From NCBI RefSeq assembly GCF_012932915.1, contig NZ_VCQU01000012.1, forward strand, positions 158,850 through 222,849: a stretch of DNA of 64,000 bases, given 5' to 3'. Below, one piece after another: positions 45,396-57,300 of this stretch. How positions within the stretch are numbered: the first letter of the stretch is position 1; each line of letters starts with the position of its first letter. The notes under the pieces were generated by a model. The model saw only the letters and a list, made by a program, of their open reading frames with translations. It was not told the origin of the DNA and searched no databases. The DNA comes from Antrihabitans stalactiti. GTDB taxonomy: Bacteria; Actinomycetota; Actinomycetes; Mycobacteriales; Mycobacteriaceae. Both the position numbers and the translations under genes were made by a program.

Positions 45396-48300
45396 CGCGC
45401 GCTCCGATCGCCGACGGCGTCGAGCACAGAATCGAGCGCACGAGCGACGGCGCCGACGTGGGGTTGCGACATCATGGTCAGGTGGTCGCCCGGTATGTCG
45501 ACGACCTCGAGCCGGCGGCCTGCCCACCTGGCCCAACCGTTGGTCGGGCTGTCGAACATCGAGCCGACGCGACGGTGCGCAATGTCGACGTCGCGCGGCA
45601 GCTCCTCACGCGCCCGCAGCAGCACGATATCGCGATCGAGCACCGCAGGCTGATACGCAAGCGTCGCTGTGTAGTTGGCATGGAATACCGCGTAGAGCCG
45701 CCGAATCAGCTGTGGGGAACTGTGTTCCGGCAGGATGCCGGCCTGGATCGACTGGCGCAGCACCGAGTCGAACAGCTCCTCACGATCGCCGGACCCGGTA
45801 TCGAACGACACTGCCGTGCTGTCGGATCCGCGCGCGTACCAGAGCAGTTCCATGAAGAACCAGACGATGAGGTCCTTGTCGGCGATCGGCTCCCGAGGGC
45901 CGTCCTCCAACGCGATCGTGTCGAGCAACACGAGCTTCTCCAGGTCGTCCTCGGATAGCTGACGTGCCATTTCGAGCGCGACGTAACCACCGAACGACCA
46001 GCCTGCGATGTGGTACGGACCGTCGGGCTGCGTTCGTCGGATCGCCTCGAGGTAGCTGGCCGCCAGGTCGGGAACCGACCGTAGTGGCTCCGCACCGGGT
46101 TCGGTGCCCGCTGCCTGCAGTCCGTACACGGGCCGGTCCAGCTGCTTCGCCAGGTCGACGTAGCAGATGACGTTTCCGCCGCTCGGGTGAACGAAGAAGA
46201 TCGGTGCGCGGGATCCGGTACGACGCAGGGGGACAACGGGGTCGAACGCCGACCGTTGCCCACCCGAGCGCACTCGCGCCGCCAGCGCAGCTGGGGTGGG
46301 TGCGGAGATAAGGGCCTGCAGTGGAATGTCGACACCCCATCGCCTGCTGATTGCCATCGCCACCCGCATCACGCCGATCGACGTGCCGCCGGACTCGAAG
46401 AAGTCAGTGTCCGCGGCGAATTCACGTACTCCGGCGAATTCGGCCATGACGTCGGCGATGACCTGCTCGTACTCGTCGGCGGGCGCGCGGCCCGATACGG
46501 CAACCGCTACATCCGGCAGCGCCCGCAATGCCGCGTCGTCTCGCTTGCCGCTCGGGGTGAGCGGCAGGTCGTCGACCGCTCGAAAACGGGTGGGAATCAT
46601 GTATGACGGCAGTACCTTCGCAAGATCTGCCCGGATACCTGCGGTATCGAGTTCGGTACCAACGACATACGCATTCAAGGCTGCGTCGACGCCGTTGCGT
46701 GCCGTTGCCAGGACAGCGGTCTGCGCGAAACCCAGCCCAGCCAACGCGATTTCGACCTCTGCGCACTCGACGCGGTACCCCCGGACCTTCACTTGGGTGT
46801 CCGACCGACCCAGGTACGCGATGTCACCGCTCGGGAGCTGAACGCCCAGATCGCCGGTCCGGTAACGGATTCGGCCGCCTGCATCGGCGACGAACCGCTC
46901 GGCAGTGAGCCCTGGTCGCTGTTCGTAGCCTTGCGCCACGACAGCCCCGCCGAGATAGATCTCGCCACGAACTCCTGGTGCAACCGGTTTCAGCCGCGCA
47001 TCCAGGATGGAAGCGCTTGCGTCGGAGATGGGCCTGCCGATCGGCGGAAGCTGTGGCAGCGCCTCGGGCTTTCCGGTCAACGTATGGCTGATCGCGACGT
47101 GAGTTTCGGTGGGCCCGTAGTGGTTGTCGACGATCACCTGCGGGTTGGCCGACAAGAGCGTCTGGATCTCCGGCGTGATGCGCAATTGCTCGCCCGCCGA
47201 AACGAGCGCGGTCAATGCGGTCGGATAACGACCCGTCGACTGCGCGGCCTCGGCGAGAGTTTGCAGGGCGACATACGGCAGGAAGATTCGGTTGACGTCG
47301 CCGTCTGCGACCGTGCGAACAAGAACAGCCGGGTCGTTGCGCTCGGCCTCGGTGATCAGTCGCAGGGTCCCGCCGCCGGCGAGCGTCGAGAAGATCTCCT
47401 GGAACGCGACGTCGAAGCCAAGCGACGTGAATTGCAGCGTCGTCTGGCCGAGTGCCGCTGTCGCCGAGCGGTTCTGCCACTCGATCAGATTGGCAAGAGC
47501 ACGGTGCGGCATCGCGACACCCTTGGGCTCGCCGGTCGAACCCGACGTGAATTGCACGTACGCAATGCTTTCCGGCTGGATCACCGGTAGCGTGCCGACT
47601 ATCGGCGAATTCGACAGCAGCGCAGCAACATCGGCATCGGTGATCACCCGGAACGGGCGGGCCAGCGCCAATACCGCTTCGCGACGACGGACCGGGTAGC
47701 TGACGTCGAGCGGCACGACAGCGCCGCCTGCTCGCAGCACTCCCAACACGACGGCGATCAACTCAGGGGAGCGGTTCATCGAGACACCGATCCGTGCACC
47801 CGGCCGTAACCCAGCTGCCAACAGTCGCAGCGCGATTCGCTCGGAGGTCGTACTCAATCGGCGATAGGTCCACTCGTCGCCGATCCCGGTGAGAGCATTC
47901 GAGTCGGGCGCCGCCGCGGCCGCGGCTTCGACAAGGTGGCCGACGTCGCGGGAGCGCACGACGTCGACCTGTCCGTCGGGTTCGCGGACGATGGACTCGA
48001 GGACGGCGATGAACAACCGCGCGAACTCTCCGCATTGGGAGCGGGTGATCGAGTCGCGTCCCGCGTCGACCCGAACAGCGATCTCCTCGGTCCGCGGGTC
48101 GATCGCGGCGGTGACCAGCAGCTCCAGATTGGTCTCTTCACGGGCTTCGAAGTCGATGAACTCGAAGCCTGCTGCGCCGAGCACCTGGCCGAAGACGTGG
48201 TAATCCACGAAGTTGAACGCGGTCTCGAACGGCTGCCTGCCCAGGTCGGCGACCAACGCTCGGACCGGGTAGCGCCGGTACCGCGAGCCCGTCCGCTCCT

Positions 48301-51300
48301 GGGTCGCAACCTGTTCGACAGCGCTGCGCCAGCTCGAGTGCTCGGAGCAGTCGAGCCGCATCGCCACGGTATTGAGGAACAGCCCTGCGCAATGCTCGGC
48401 GCCGGACCGCCCGGGTCGACCGTGCGTGACGAGACCGGTCGTGACGTCGTCCGCTCCGGACATCGCATGCAAGGCGAGGCAATGCGCAGTGAGCAACAGC
48501 GACTTCAGCGGCAGTTGCGCCTGCGCGACGAACGCGTCGCATTGGGCGCGCAACCAGGTCGGGAGGGTGAGTGTTGCACGCACCGGACCCTCGACGTCAG
48601 GCGCCTCGTAGGCCCTCGCCGATTCGATTCGGGTCGGCGTCGATCCGAGCAGGACCTGAGCCCAGTATTTTCTGGCCGTCTCGCTGTTTCGGGATTCTTG
48701 TTCGGCCCTGGCGAATTCGGCGAGCAGAGTCGTCGACTGCCGCATCGAATCGACCGAGTCGACCCGCAACCCGAGCTGACCGAGATAGTCCTGCAGCAGT
48801 TCGCGAATCAGATTCGCAACGCTCCAGCCGTCCAGAATTGCGTGGTGGAAGCTGAAAACCAGATCGACTATCCCCTCGCCGGGGAAGGCACGCATTCGGT
48901 AGAGCGGCGCCTCGGCCAGCAGGTACGTCGCGCGCTGCTGCTCGTCGAGATAACGTTCGACGTCGTCGCCCGGCTCAGCCACGTCGAACGCGCTCAGAAC
49001 GCGATGGGAGACAATCTGCAGTGGCAACGATCGGCTCGTGAGATCGAACGCGGACCGCAGCGCAGGCTGACGGTCGACCAATCGCTCGACAGCTGCCTCG
49101 AACTCGGCGCGATGCCACGGCATTGCGACCCGATACCGGAAAACATCCTTGTAGACCGATGATTCGGCGCGTTCCATGCTGTGAAACAGCATTCCGAGCT
49201 GTAAAGATGTTGCCGGGAAGGCATCCTCGACCTCCTGCAAGGATGCGCGGTCGATCAGTGGGACCAGCTCGAACGGCGAGCTGACGCCGGTGTCGCTCGA
49301 AACCGACGGCGCTGCAACGGCTTCCGCGAGGTCGGCAATGGTCGGGCGGGCAAAGAAATCGTCGATGTCGTAGGTGTACCCGAGCCGCTCTGCCGCGGTC
49401 CGTAGGTGTAGCGCGAGGATGGAATCACCTCCGACAGTGAAGAAGTCGTCGTGCACACCTGGTTGCTCGACACCCAGCACCGACGACCACGCCTGTGCGA
49501 GTGCGCGTTCGGTGTCGGTCCGCGGCTGCTGGGCTCCGCTGTGTCGTTGCTGTCCGGGCGCCGGGAGTGCGCGTCGGTCGACCTTTCCGCTTGGAGTCAG
49601 CGGAAGCTGCTCCAGCGCAACGATCGTCGTCGGAACCATGTACTGCGGCAGGCGCGCGCCCAGATGAGCGACGACCTCCTCGGTCGACGCCGACCCGACG
49701 ATGTAGGCGGTGAGTGTCGCTCCATAGCTCGCATTCGCCTCAGCGACAACGACCGCCGATCGAACCCCAGCGCACGTTGCGAGGTGATTCTCGACCTCGC
49801 CGAGCGTGACGCGATTGCCCCGGACCTTGACCTGATCATCCAGCCTGCCAAGGTATTCGAGATTTCCGTCGTGCAGCCAGCGGACCAGGTCGCCGGTGCG
49901 GTACCGTCGCCCGCCGAGCACCTCCAGGTCGGTAACGAAGGATTTGAGCGTCAGTTCGGGCGCACCGTAATACCCCCGGCCCACGCCGACACCGGCGATG
50001 TTGAGCTCGCCGGGAACCCCGACTGGGCAGCGGCGGCCCTTGGCGTCGAGGACCAGCAACGCAATGTTGTCGATCGGCCTACCGATCGGGACCGTATCGA
50101 CCGCGCGATCCCCAGGGACGTCGAAGTACGACACGTCGACCGTTGCCTCGGTCGGACCGTAGAGGTTCACCAGCCTGACGCCGGGCAGTATCCGCCTGAA
50201 CCGATCCGCCAACACCGGCGTCAGTGCCTCGCCGCTGCAGAACACGATCCGAAGCGACCTCGGGGCCGAATCAGGTTGGGCGGCCAGCTGATCGAGGAAC
50301 GGTCCGAGCATCGACGGCACGAAATGCATAACAGTCACACCGTGCCGGTGTACTGCGGCGATGATCTTGCGTGGATCACGTTCGGCGCCTGCGGGAAGCA
50401 GAGCGACGCTCGCGCCGGCGAACGCCCACCACATCAGTTCCCACACCGACACGTCGAACGTCGCTGGGGTCTTCTGCAGGATGACGTCCGACGACGTCAA
50501 CGGGTAGCGCCGCTGCATCCAGGTCAGGCGATTGACGACCGAACGATGCTCGATCATCACGCCCTTGGGAGTGCCCGTCGATCCGGAGGTGTAGATGACG
50601 TAGGCGAGGTCGGTCGCACGCGTGCTGGATGGCACGGCACCGGAGGCATCGTCATGCAGCGCGATGCGAGAGATGCCGAGTTCCTCGGCAAGATCACCGA
50701 ATCGGTCCGCAGCCAACACGAACCGTGCCCGGCAATCGGTCAGGATCGTGCGGATTCGCAGCTCCGGATACTCCGGATCGATCGGAACGTAGGCGCCGCC
50801 CGCGGCCAGGACCGCATGGATTGCCACCAACAGTTCGGGCGACCGAGGGAGCAAGATCGGCACGCATTCCTCTGGACGCAATCCAGCTGCACGCAGCCGG
50901 TGTGCAAGGGAATGCACGGATTCCGCGAATTCGGCGTACGTCCACGCGGCGGTGGCGCCATCGTCGCCGAGCCATTCGAGCGCAGTGTGCGACGGCACGC
51001 GGGCGGCTTGATCAACCACGAACCGATCCAGCGTCGCGTACTCGTCGAACGCAACGGGCGGTTCGTGTTCGAACGAAGTCAACTGCTTGCGCTCGGCGCT
51101 GGAGAGCAATTCGAGCGCACCGACTGCTGCCTCCGGAGCGCGGAGTGCCCCATCGATCACCTTCAGCACGTGCCGCAATGCGTGATCGACAGCGAAGTCG
51201 TCGTCGAACACGTCGTCGGCGTAGAAGATGTCGACCTCGAGCGAGCCGTCCCGTTCATGATCGCGGACAACGATATTGAGCGCATCGAGCGAATATCCGG

Positions 51301-54300
51301 ACGACAGAACCGTCGTCTCGCTGCCCATCGATTGCAGCTGCTCCGAATCCGGGATGGGGAAGTAGGAGTAGGTGACGTCGAAAAGATTCTGGGTCCGGCC
51401 GCTCTCACGCAGGGCGCTGGTGAGATTGCCGATCGCAAAGCGTTGCCGCGCCTGGAGTTCCCACACTTCGGCGCTGACTCGGTCCGCCAGCTCGAGCATC
51501 GTCGACGAGTAGTCGACGGCCACGACCAACGGCAAGATGTTCGCGAGGTTGCCGACCGTGGCCAACTCCTCGGGCGTGCGGCGATTGAGCAATGGAACAC
51601 CGAGCACGATGTCGCCGTCACGATGAACGCGTCGTAAGTAGGTCGCTAGCGCGGCGACTGTGAACGCGAACACCGATCGTCCGGTCGCCCGAATGCGATC
51701 GACGGCGTCGCGCTCAAACCGGACGCTGCGCTGGCTCCGGTGATGGCTTGCGACACTTGCGGTCCGGGTGAACAACGCTGGTGATACGTCGCGCATCCGG
51801 TCGACGAGATACGCCTTGTCTGCTGCCCACTCGGCGGAACCCAGATAGCGCTGGTCGGCTTGGACAACATCGAAATAGCTTGGGAATCGAGCGCTGTCCG
51901 TCTCCACGCCGCTGACGGCTGCAACATAGTCGGCACACAGGCCACGCAGGGCAATGCTCATGCCCCAGCCGTCGCCGACAGCGTGATGGAAACGGCCGTA
52001 CAGCACGAACGAATCGGGCGCGTCCAGCAGGATCGCGCACTGTGCCAATTCGCCGTCCGGCGGCATCACGCGGTCCGTTGCCTGGCGCATCCAGTCCAAG
52101 CAGGCTGCGCGCGGGTCGGGCGCATCGGTGAAGTCGACGACCTCGGCGGGGGAGACCTCGAGGCCCACCCGTTGCACGACGTCGCGATCCCGAAACTCGA
52201 TGCGCAGCCGCAACGCGTCGAACTTAGTGAACCCGCGTCGAATGCACCGCTGCATGGTGTCGATGTCGACCGCGCCGTCCAGCCGCACATAACCCGCGAC
52301 CTGGGTGATCGGCAGGTCGGGGAAGCGAGAACTGATGGCGACGATGTCTCTTTGGTATTCGGTGAGGGGCCAGTAGGAGACCACCGGGTCGTCGGCCGCT
52401 TCCGGTTCCGCGGTGGGTGCCGCGCCTTCGATGAGCGCGAACAATTCTTCGTCGGCAAGAGCCTCGCTCGGCGCCAGCCCCCGGACGATCTCGATCAATC
52501 GTTGCACCGCGGGTGCAGTGACATCGACGGTCGCGAGTTCGGTTGCGAGAGCTTCGACTTGGGCGAGTAGCCGATCCGAGGGGTCGGGAGCTGACGGTGC
52601 CGCCGCCGCTGCGGGTGCGATCTGGCTGCTGATGTGGCCGGCCAAAGCGAGGGGAGTGGCGTAGTCGAACACCACCGTGGTGGCCAACGGTAGCCCGGTC
52701 GCGGACTTGAGCCGGTTGCGAAATTCGACAGCACCGAGCGAATCGAAACCGAGGTCCTTGAACGGTTGATCGGGGCTGACCGCGTCAGGACTGTCGTGTC
52801 CCAGCACCGCCGCGGCGACGGAGCGAACCAGCGCCAGCACTGCGTGCTGCTGCTCCGTTGCGGTGAGACCGGCCAACCGTTGCGCCAGGGTGGCCGCCTG
52901 TTCCTCAGGCGTCGCCGTGCCGGCCGCGCGTCGGGTGGCACGGATCAGCCCGCGCAGCATCGGCGGCACATCACCGGCAGTGGCTGCGGCGGTGTTCAAC
53001 CGCGCAGGCACGGCGAACGACCTACCGAGGTGCAAGGCAGCGTCGAAGAGTGCGAGTCCCTCAGCCGACGACATAGCGACGAATCCGCCTCGGCTCAACC
53101 GGGAATGGTCCCGTTCGTCGAGGTGACCGGTCATACCGGTCGCATCCGCCCACCAGCCCCAGGCAAGCGAGGTGCCCGGCAGGCCGAGCTGGCGACGATG
53201 CTGGGCGAGCGCATCGAGGAACACGTTCGCAGCGGCGTAGTTCGCCTGGCCGGGTGAACCGAAAAGCCCAGCTGCGGAGGAGAACATGACGAACGCCGAC
53301 AGGTCGAGCCCGGCGGTCGCACGATGCAGATTCCACGCGGCGTCGACCTTGGGTCGCAGCGCCGCGTCGAGTTGCGCGGGCTTCATCGTCGCGAAGATGC
53401 CGTCGTCCAGCGCTCCGGCCGCATGGACCACCATCGAAAGCGGGTGTGCTGGATCGACGGCCGCGAGCGCGGAGTCGAGCGAAACCCGTTCCGCGACATC
53501 GCACGCCGCAACCTGCACCGTGGCACCGAGGCCGGTCAGTTCACTCGCCAGGTCGGCTGCGCCTGGGGCGTCGAGTCCGCGGCGACTGATCAGTAACAGG
53601 TGACGGTAGCCGTGCACCGTGACCAGGTGGTGCGCGAACAGCGCACCGAGCACACCGGTTCCGCCGGTGATCAGCACGGTGCCGTTCGTGTCCGGCCGAC
53701 GCGGCACCGTGAGCGCGAGCTTGCCCGTGTGCTTGGCCTGGCTCAGGAAACGCAGCGCCTCCGGTGCCCGGCGCACATCCCATGCCGAGACCGGCAACGG
53801 GTGCAGCACACCTGCATCGAACAGCTCGACCAGTTCGGCGAGGACGCGATGGATGTAGTCCGGACCGGCTTCGAAGAGGTCGAAGGCCTGGTAGCGCACG
53901 CCGGGGTATTGCTCGGCGATCACCTGCGGGTCGCGGATATCGGTTTTGCCCATTTCGACGAAACGTCCACCGCGCGGCAGCAATCTCAATGAGGCGTCGA
54001 CGAATTCGCGTGCGAGGGAGTCGAGGATGACGTCGAAGCCGGCACCGTCGGTCGCGCCGAGGAACTTGGGTTCGAACTCGAGTGTCCGGCTGTTGCCGAT
54101 GTGGGCATCGTCGAAGCCCAAGTCCCGCAACAACTGCTGCTTCGGCGGGCTGGCGGTGACGAAGAGGTCGACCCCCCAGTTGCGCGCGAGTTGGATGGCC
54201 GCAAGGCCGACACCGCCGGTCGCTCCGTGTACGAGTAGCCGCTCGCCGCGCTGCAGACCGGCGAGGTCGTGCAGCCCGTAGTAGGCGGTCAGAAAAACGG

Positions 54301-57300
54301 CTGACGTCGAGGCACCTTGTTCGAAGGAGAACCCGCGCGGCATCCGGGCGACGTACCGATAGTCGGTGATGACCGTCGGACCGATGCCTTCGAACACACC
54401 CATGACGCGGTCACCGGGCGCAACATTGGTCACGTCGTCTGCGACTTCGAGGACGACGCCAGCGCCTTCGCCACCGATGTCGGCCCGAGGGTCGGCATAG
54501 ATCGCGAGCGCAATCATGATGTCGCGGAAGTTGACTCCCGTAGCGCGGACCGCGATCCGAACCTGACCGGGCTCGAGAGCACGTTCGACCTCGGGCCATT
54601 CGCGCAGCGCGAGATTGTTCGAGTCGAGACTGCCGTGGCCAAGGGTCCGCAGGCGCCAGGTCGCCAATTCGGTCATTTCGGCTGCTGCAATCTCGTCGGT
54701 CCGGCCGCGAACGAGCCTTGGTGCGTAGGCAATTCCGCGCCGGAACGCGAGCTGTGGTTCGTCGCCAGCTACCGCGGCCGCAATCGCCGACTGCGCGTCG
54801 TCGGAACCGTCGGCGTCCACCAACAGAATTCGACCGGGGTTCTCGGTCTGGGCACTGCGAAGCAATCCCCACACGGGCGCGTGGACGAGGTCGAGCACAT
54901 CTTCGCCGCTGGTCACCGCGATCGCGCGGGTCGTCACAACCACGAGCCGGCCCGACTCGTTACCCGCGTCCGCAAGCCATTCCTGGACCTGTGCAAGCAC
55001 GTCGGTCAGTGCGCTACGGACCGCGCCAGGCGTGTCCGCCGAATCGTGTGATGTTGGTGTGCAACGCAATACGGTCGGTGCAGCCTGATCGTCGATGACG
55101 GGCTTCGTCGTGACGGGCACCCAATCGAGCCCGTAGAGCGCGTCGGTCGCCGAACTGCCGATGCTCGCCAACTGCGCCGTCGGCACCTCGCGCATGGTCA
55201 GCACGTCGACGCTGCAGACCACCGACCCCGCCACATCCGACGTGGTGACCGATACGCGGTCGTCGCCGAGCGGACTCACATGCACGCGCAACGTCGTCGC
55301 GCCCACGGCATGCAGGCTGAGTCCCTCCCACGAGAACGGCAACCGGATCTTGCCTGGTTGGGTCGTCGCGGCGAAGCCACCGATGATCAACGCGTGCAAC
55401 GACGCATCGAGCAGTGCGGGATGCAGACCGAACCGGCGGGCGTCGGCTCCTGCACCCTCGGGCAGCGCGACCTCGGCGAAGACGTCACTGCCACGACGCC
55501 AGGCCGCTCGGAGGCCACGGAACACCGGACCGTATTCGTAGCCGGACTCTGCGAGCCGGTCGTAGCTGCCGGTCACGTCGACCGGCTCGGCGCCGGCGGG
55601 CGGCCAGACCGGCGAACCTGCAGGTATGGAAGGGGTCTGAGTGGTCAGCAGTCCCTCGGCGTGCAACGTCCACGCTCCGTCGTTGGCATCGGCGCAAGAG
55701 TACATCCGTACGGACCGTTCACCGGACGGCTGCGGATCACCCACGACGACGTGCAGGCGGACCGCGCCCTGCTCACCGACGATGAGCGGCGCGTGCAACA
55801 CGAGTTCGCTCACGCGCGGGTTGCCGACGCGGTCACCGACGAACAGCGCGAGTTCCGCCATCGCAGCGCCGGGCACCAAGATCGTCCCGTGTACGGCGTG
55901 GTCGGCGAGCCAGGGATGGGTGGCGAGCGAGAGCCGACCGGTGAAGCTCATCGCGTCGGACTCCGGCTGCGCGACGACCGCACCGAGCAACGGATGCTCA
56001 GCGTCGGAAAGCCCGAGCCCGGCCACGTCGGTACCTGCGCCACCCGACCAGTCGATCCAGAATCTGCTGTCCTGGAACGGGTAGGTCGGTAAGTCGACCC
56101 GGCGCCCACCGCGTTCGCCAAGGTAGGCGGCCCATTCGGGTGCGCCGCCATCGACGTAGTACTGGGCGACCGAAGCGAGAAAACGAGACAGTCCGCCGTC
56201 GTCCTTGCGCAAGGACCCGACGACGGACACAGGATCGGTGCCTGCTGCTTCGATCGACTCTTCTGCGCTAGCTGTCAGCACCGGATGTGGGCTCACCTCG
56301 ACAAAGCAGCGGTACCCGAGTTCGTACGCGGCGGCGACGGCAGCGGAGAAGTGGACCGTCTGTCGCAGGCTCGTAAACCAGTACGACGCATCGAGTTCCG
56401 TGGAGTCGATGCGTGCGCCGGTGACCGGCGAGATGATGGCAACGCCACAAGTTCGTGGTTCGATGACGCCCAGCGCCCTGCTGATGGCCGGAGCCAGGCG
56501 GTCGACTTGTACGGAGTGCGAAGCATAGTCGACCGGGATCCTGCGAGCACGAATGTCGTCGGCATCGCAGCGGGCCATCAGTTCGTCCAGCGCTGCGGCC
56601 TCGCCTGCAACAACCGTTGTCCGCGGACCGTTGATCGCCGCCACGCTGATTCGAGCGGACCACGACGCGATCAGCGCACGGACCTCGTTGTCCGGCAACG
56701 CGATCGACACCATTCCGCCCGTACCTGCGATCTCCCGCAGGGTCTTACTACGCAACGTGACCACCCGTGCGGCATCGCGCAACGACAGTGCGCCAGCGAC
56801 ATACGCCGCAGCGATCTCACCTTGCGAGTGCCCGATCACCGCGGCTGGCGTGACCCCAAGGGATTCCCAGAGTTTCGCGAGCGACACCATCACGGCGAAG
56901 AGGACGGGTTGGACGACGTCCACGCGGTCCAAGGTCGGCGCGTCGGGACGGGCGCGCAGCACGTCGACCAACGACCAGTCGACGAATTCGGCGAAAGCCT
57001 CGCCGCACGATTCGATGCTCTTCGCGAAAACCGGTGCGGTGTCGAGCAGTTCGACCGCCATCCCTGCCCATTGCGAACCCTGCCCAGGGAAGACGAAGAC
57101 GGTGCCTCCGACGACCCCGGCCCTGCCGGTGACGACAGTGGTCGCGGGCTCGCCGTCGACCACCGCGGTCAGGCCGCGCCGCAGGTCCGCGCGGTCCGTA
57201 CCGATGACGGCGGCACGGTGGGCGAAGGTCGCGCGACCAGCGGCCAACGAGTACGCGATGTCGAGCGGGGACTGGTCGGCGTGCTCATCGAGGTGTGTCA

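Noticed and set aside
49451..51637. 728-codon open frame opposite the NRPS
   Set aside because: Antisense of the A1 and C domains, whose motifs are intact; arginine/histidine-rich with no domain.
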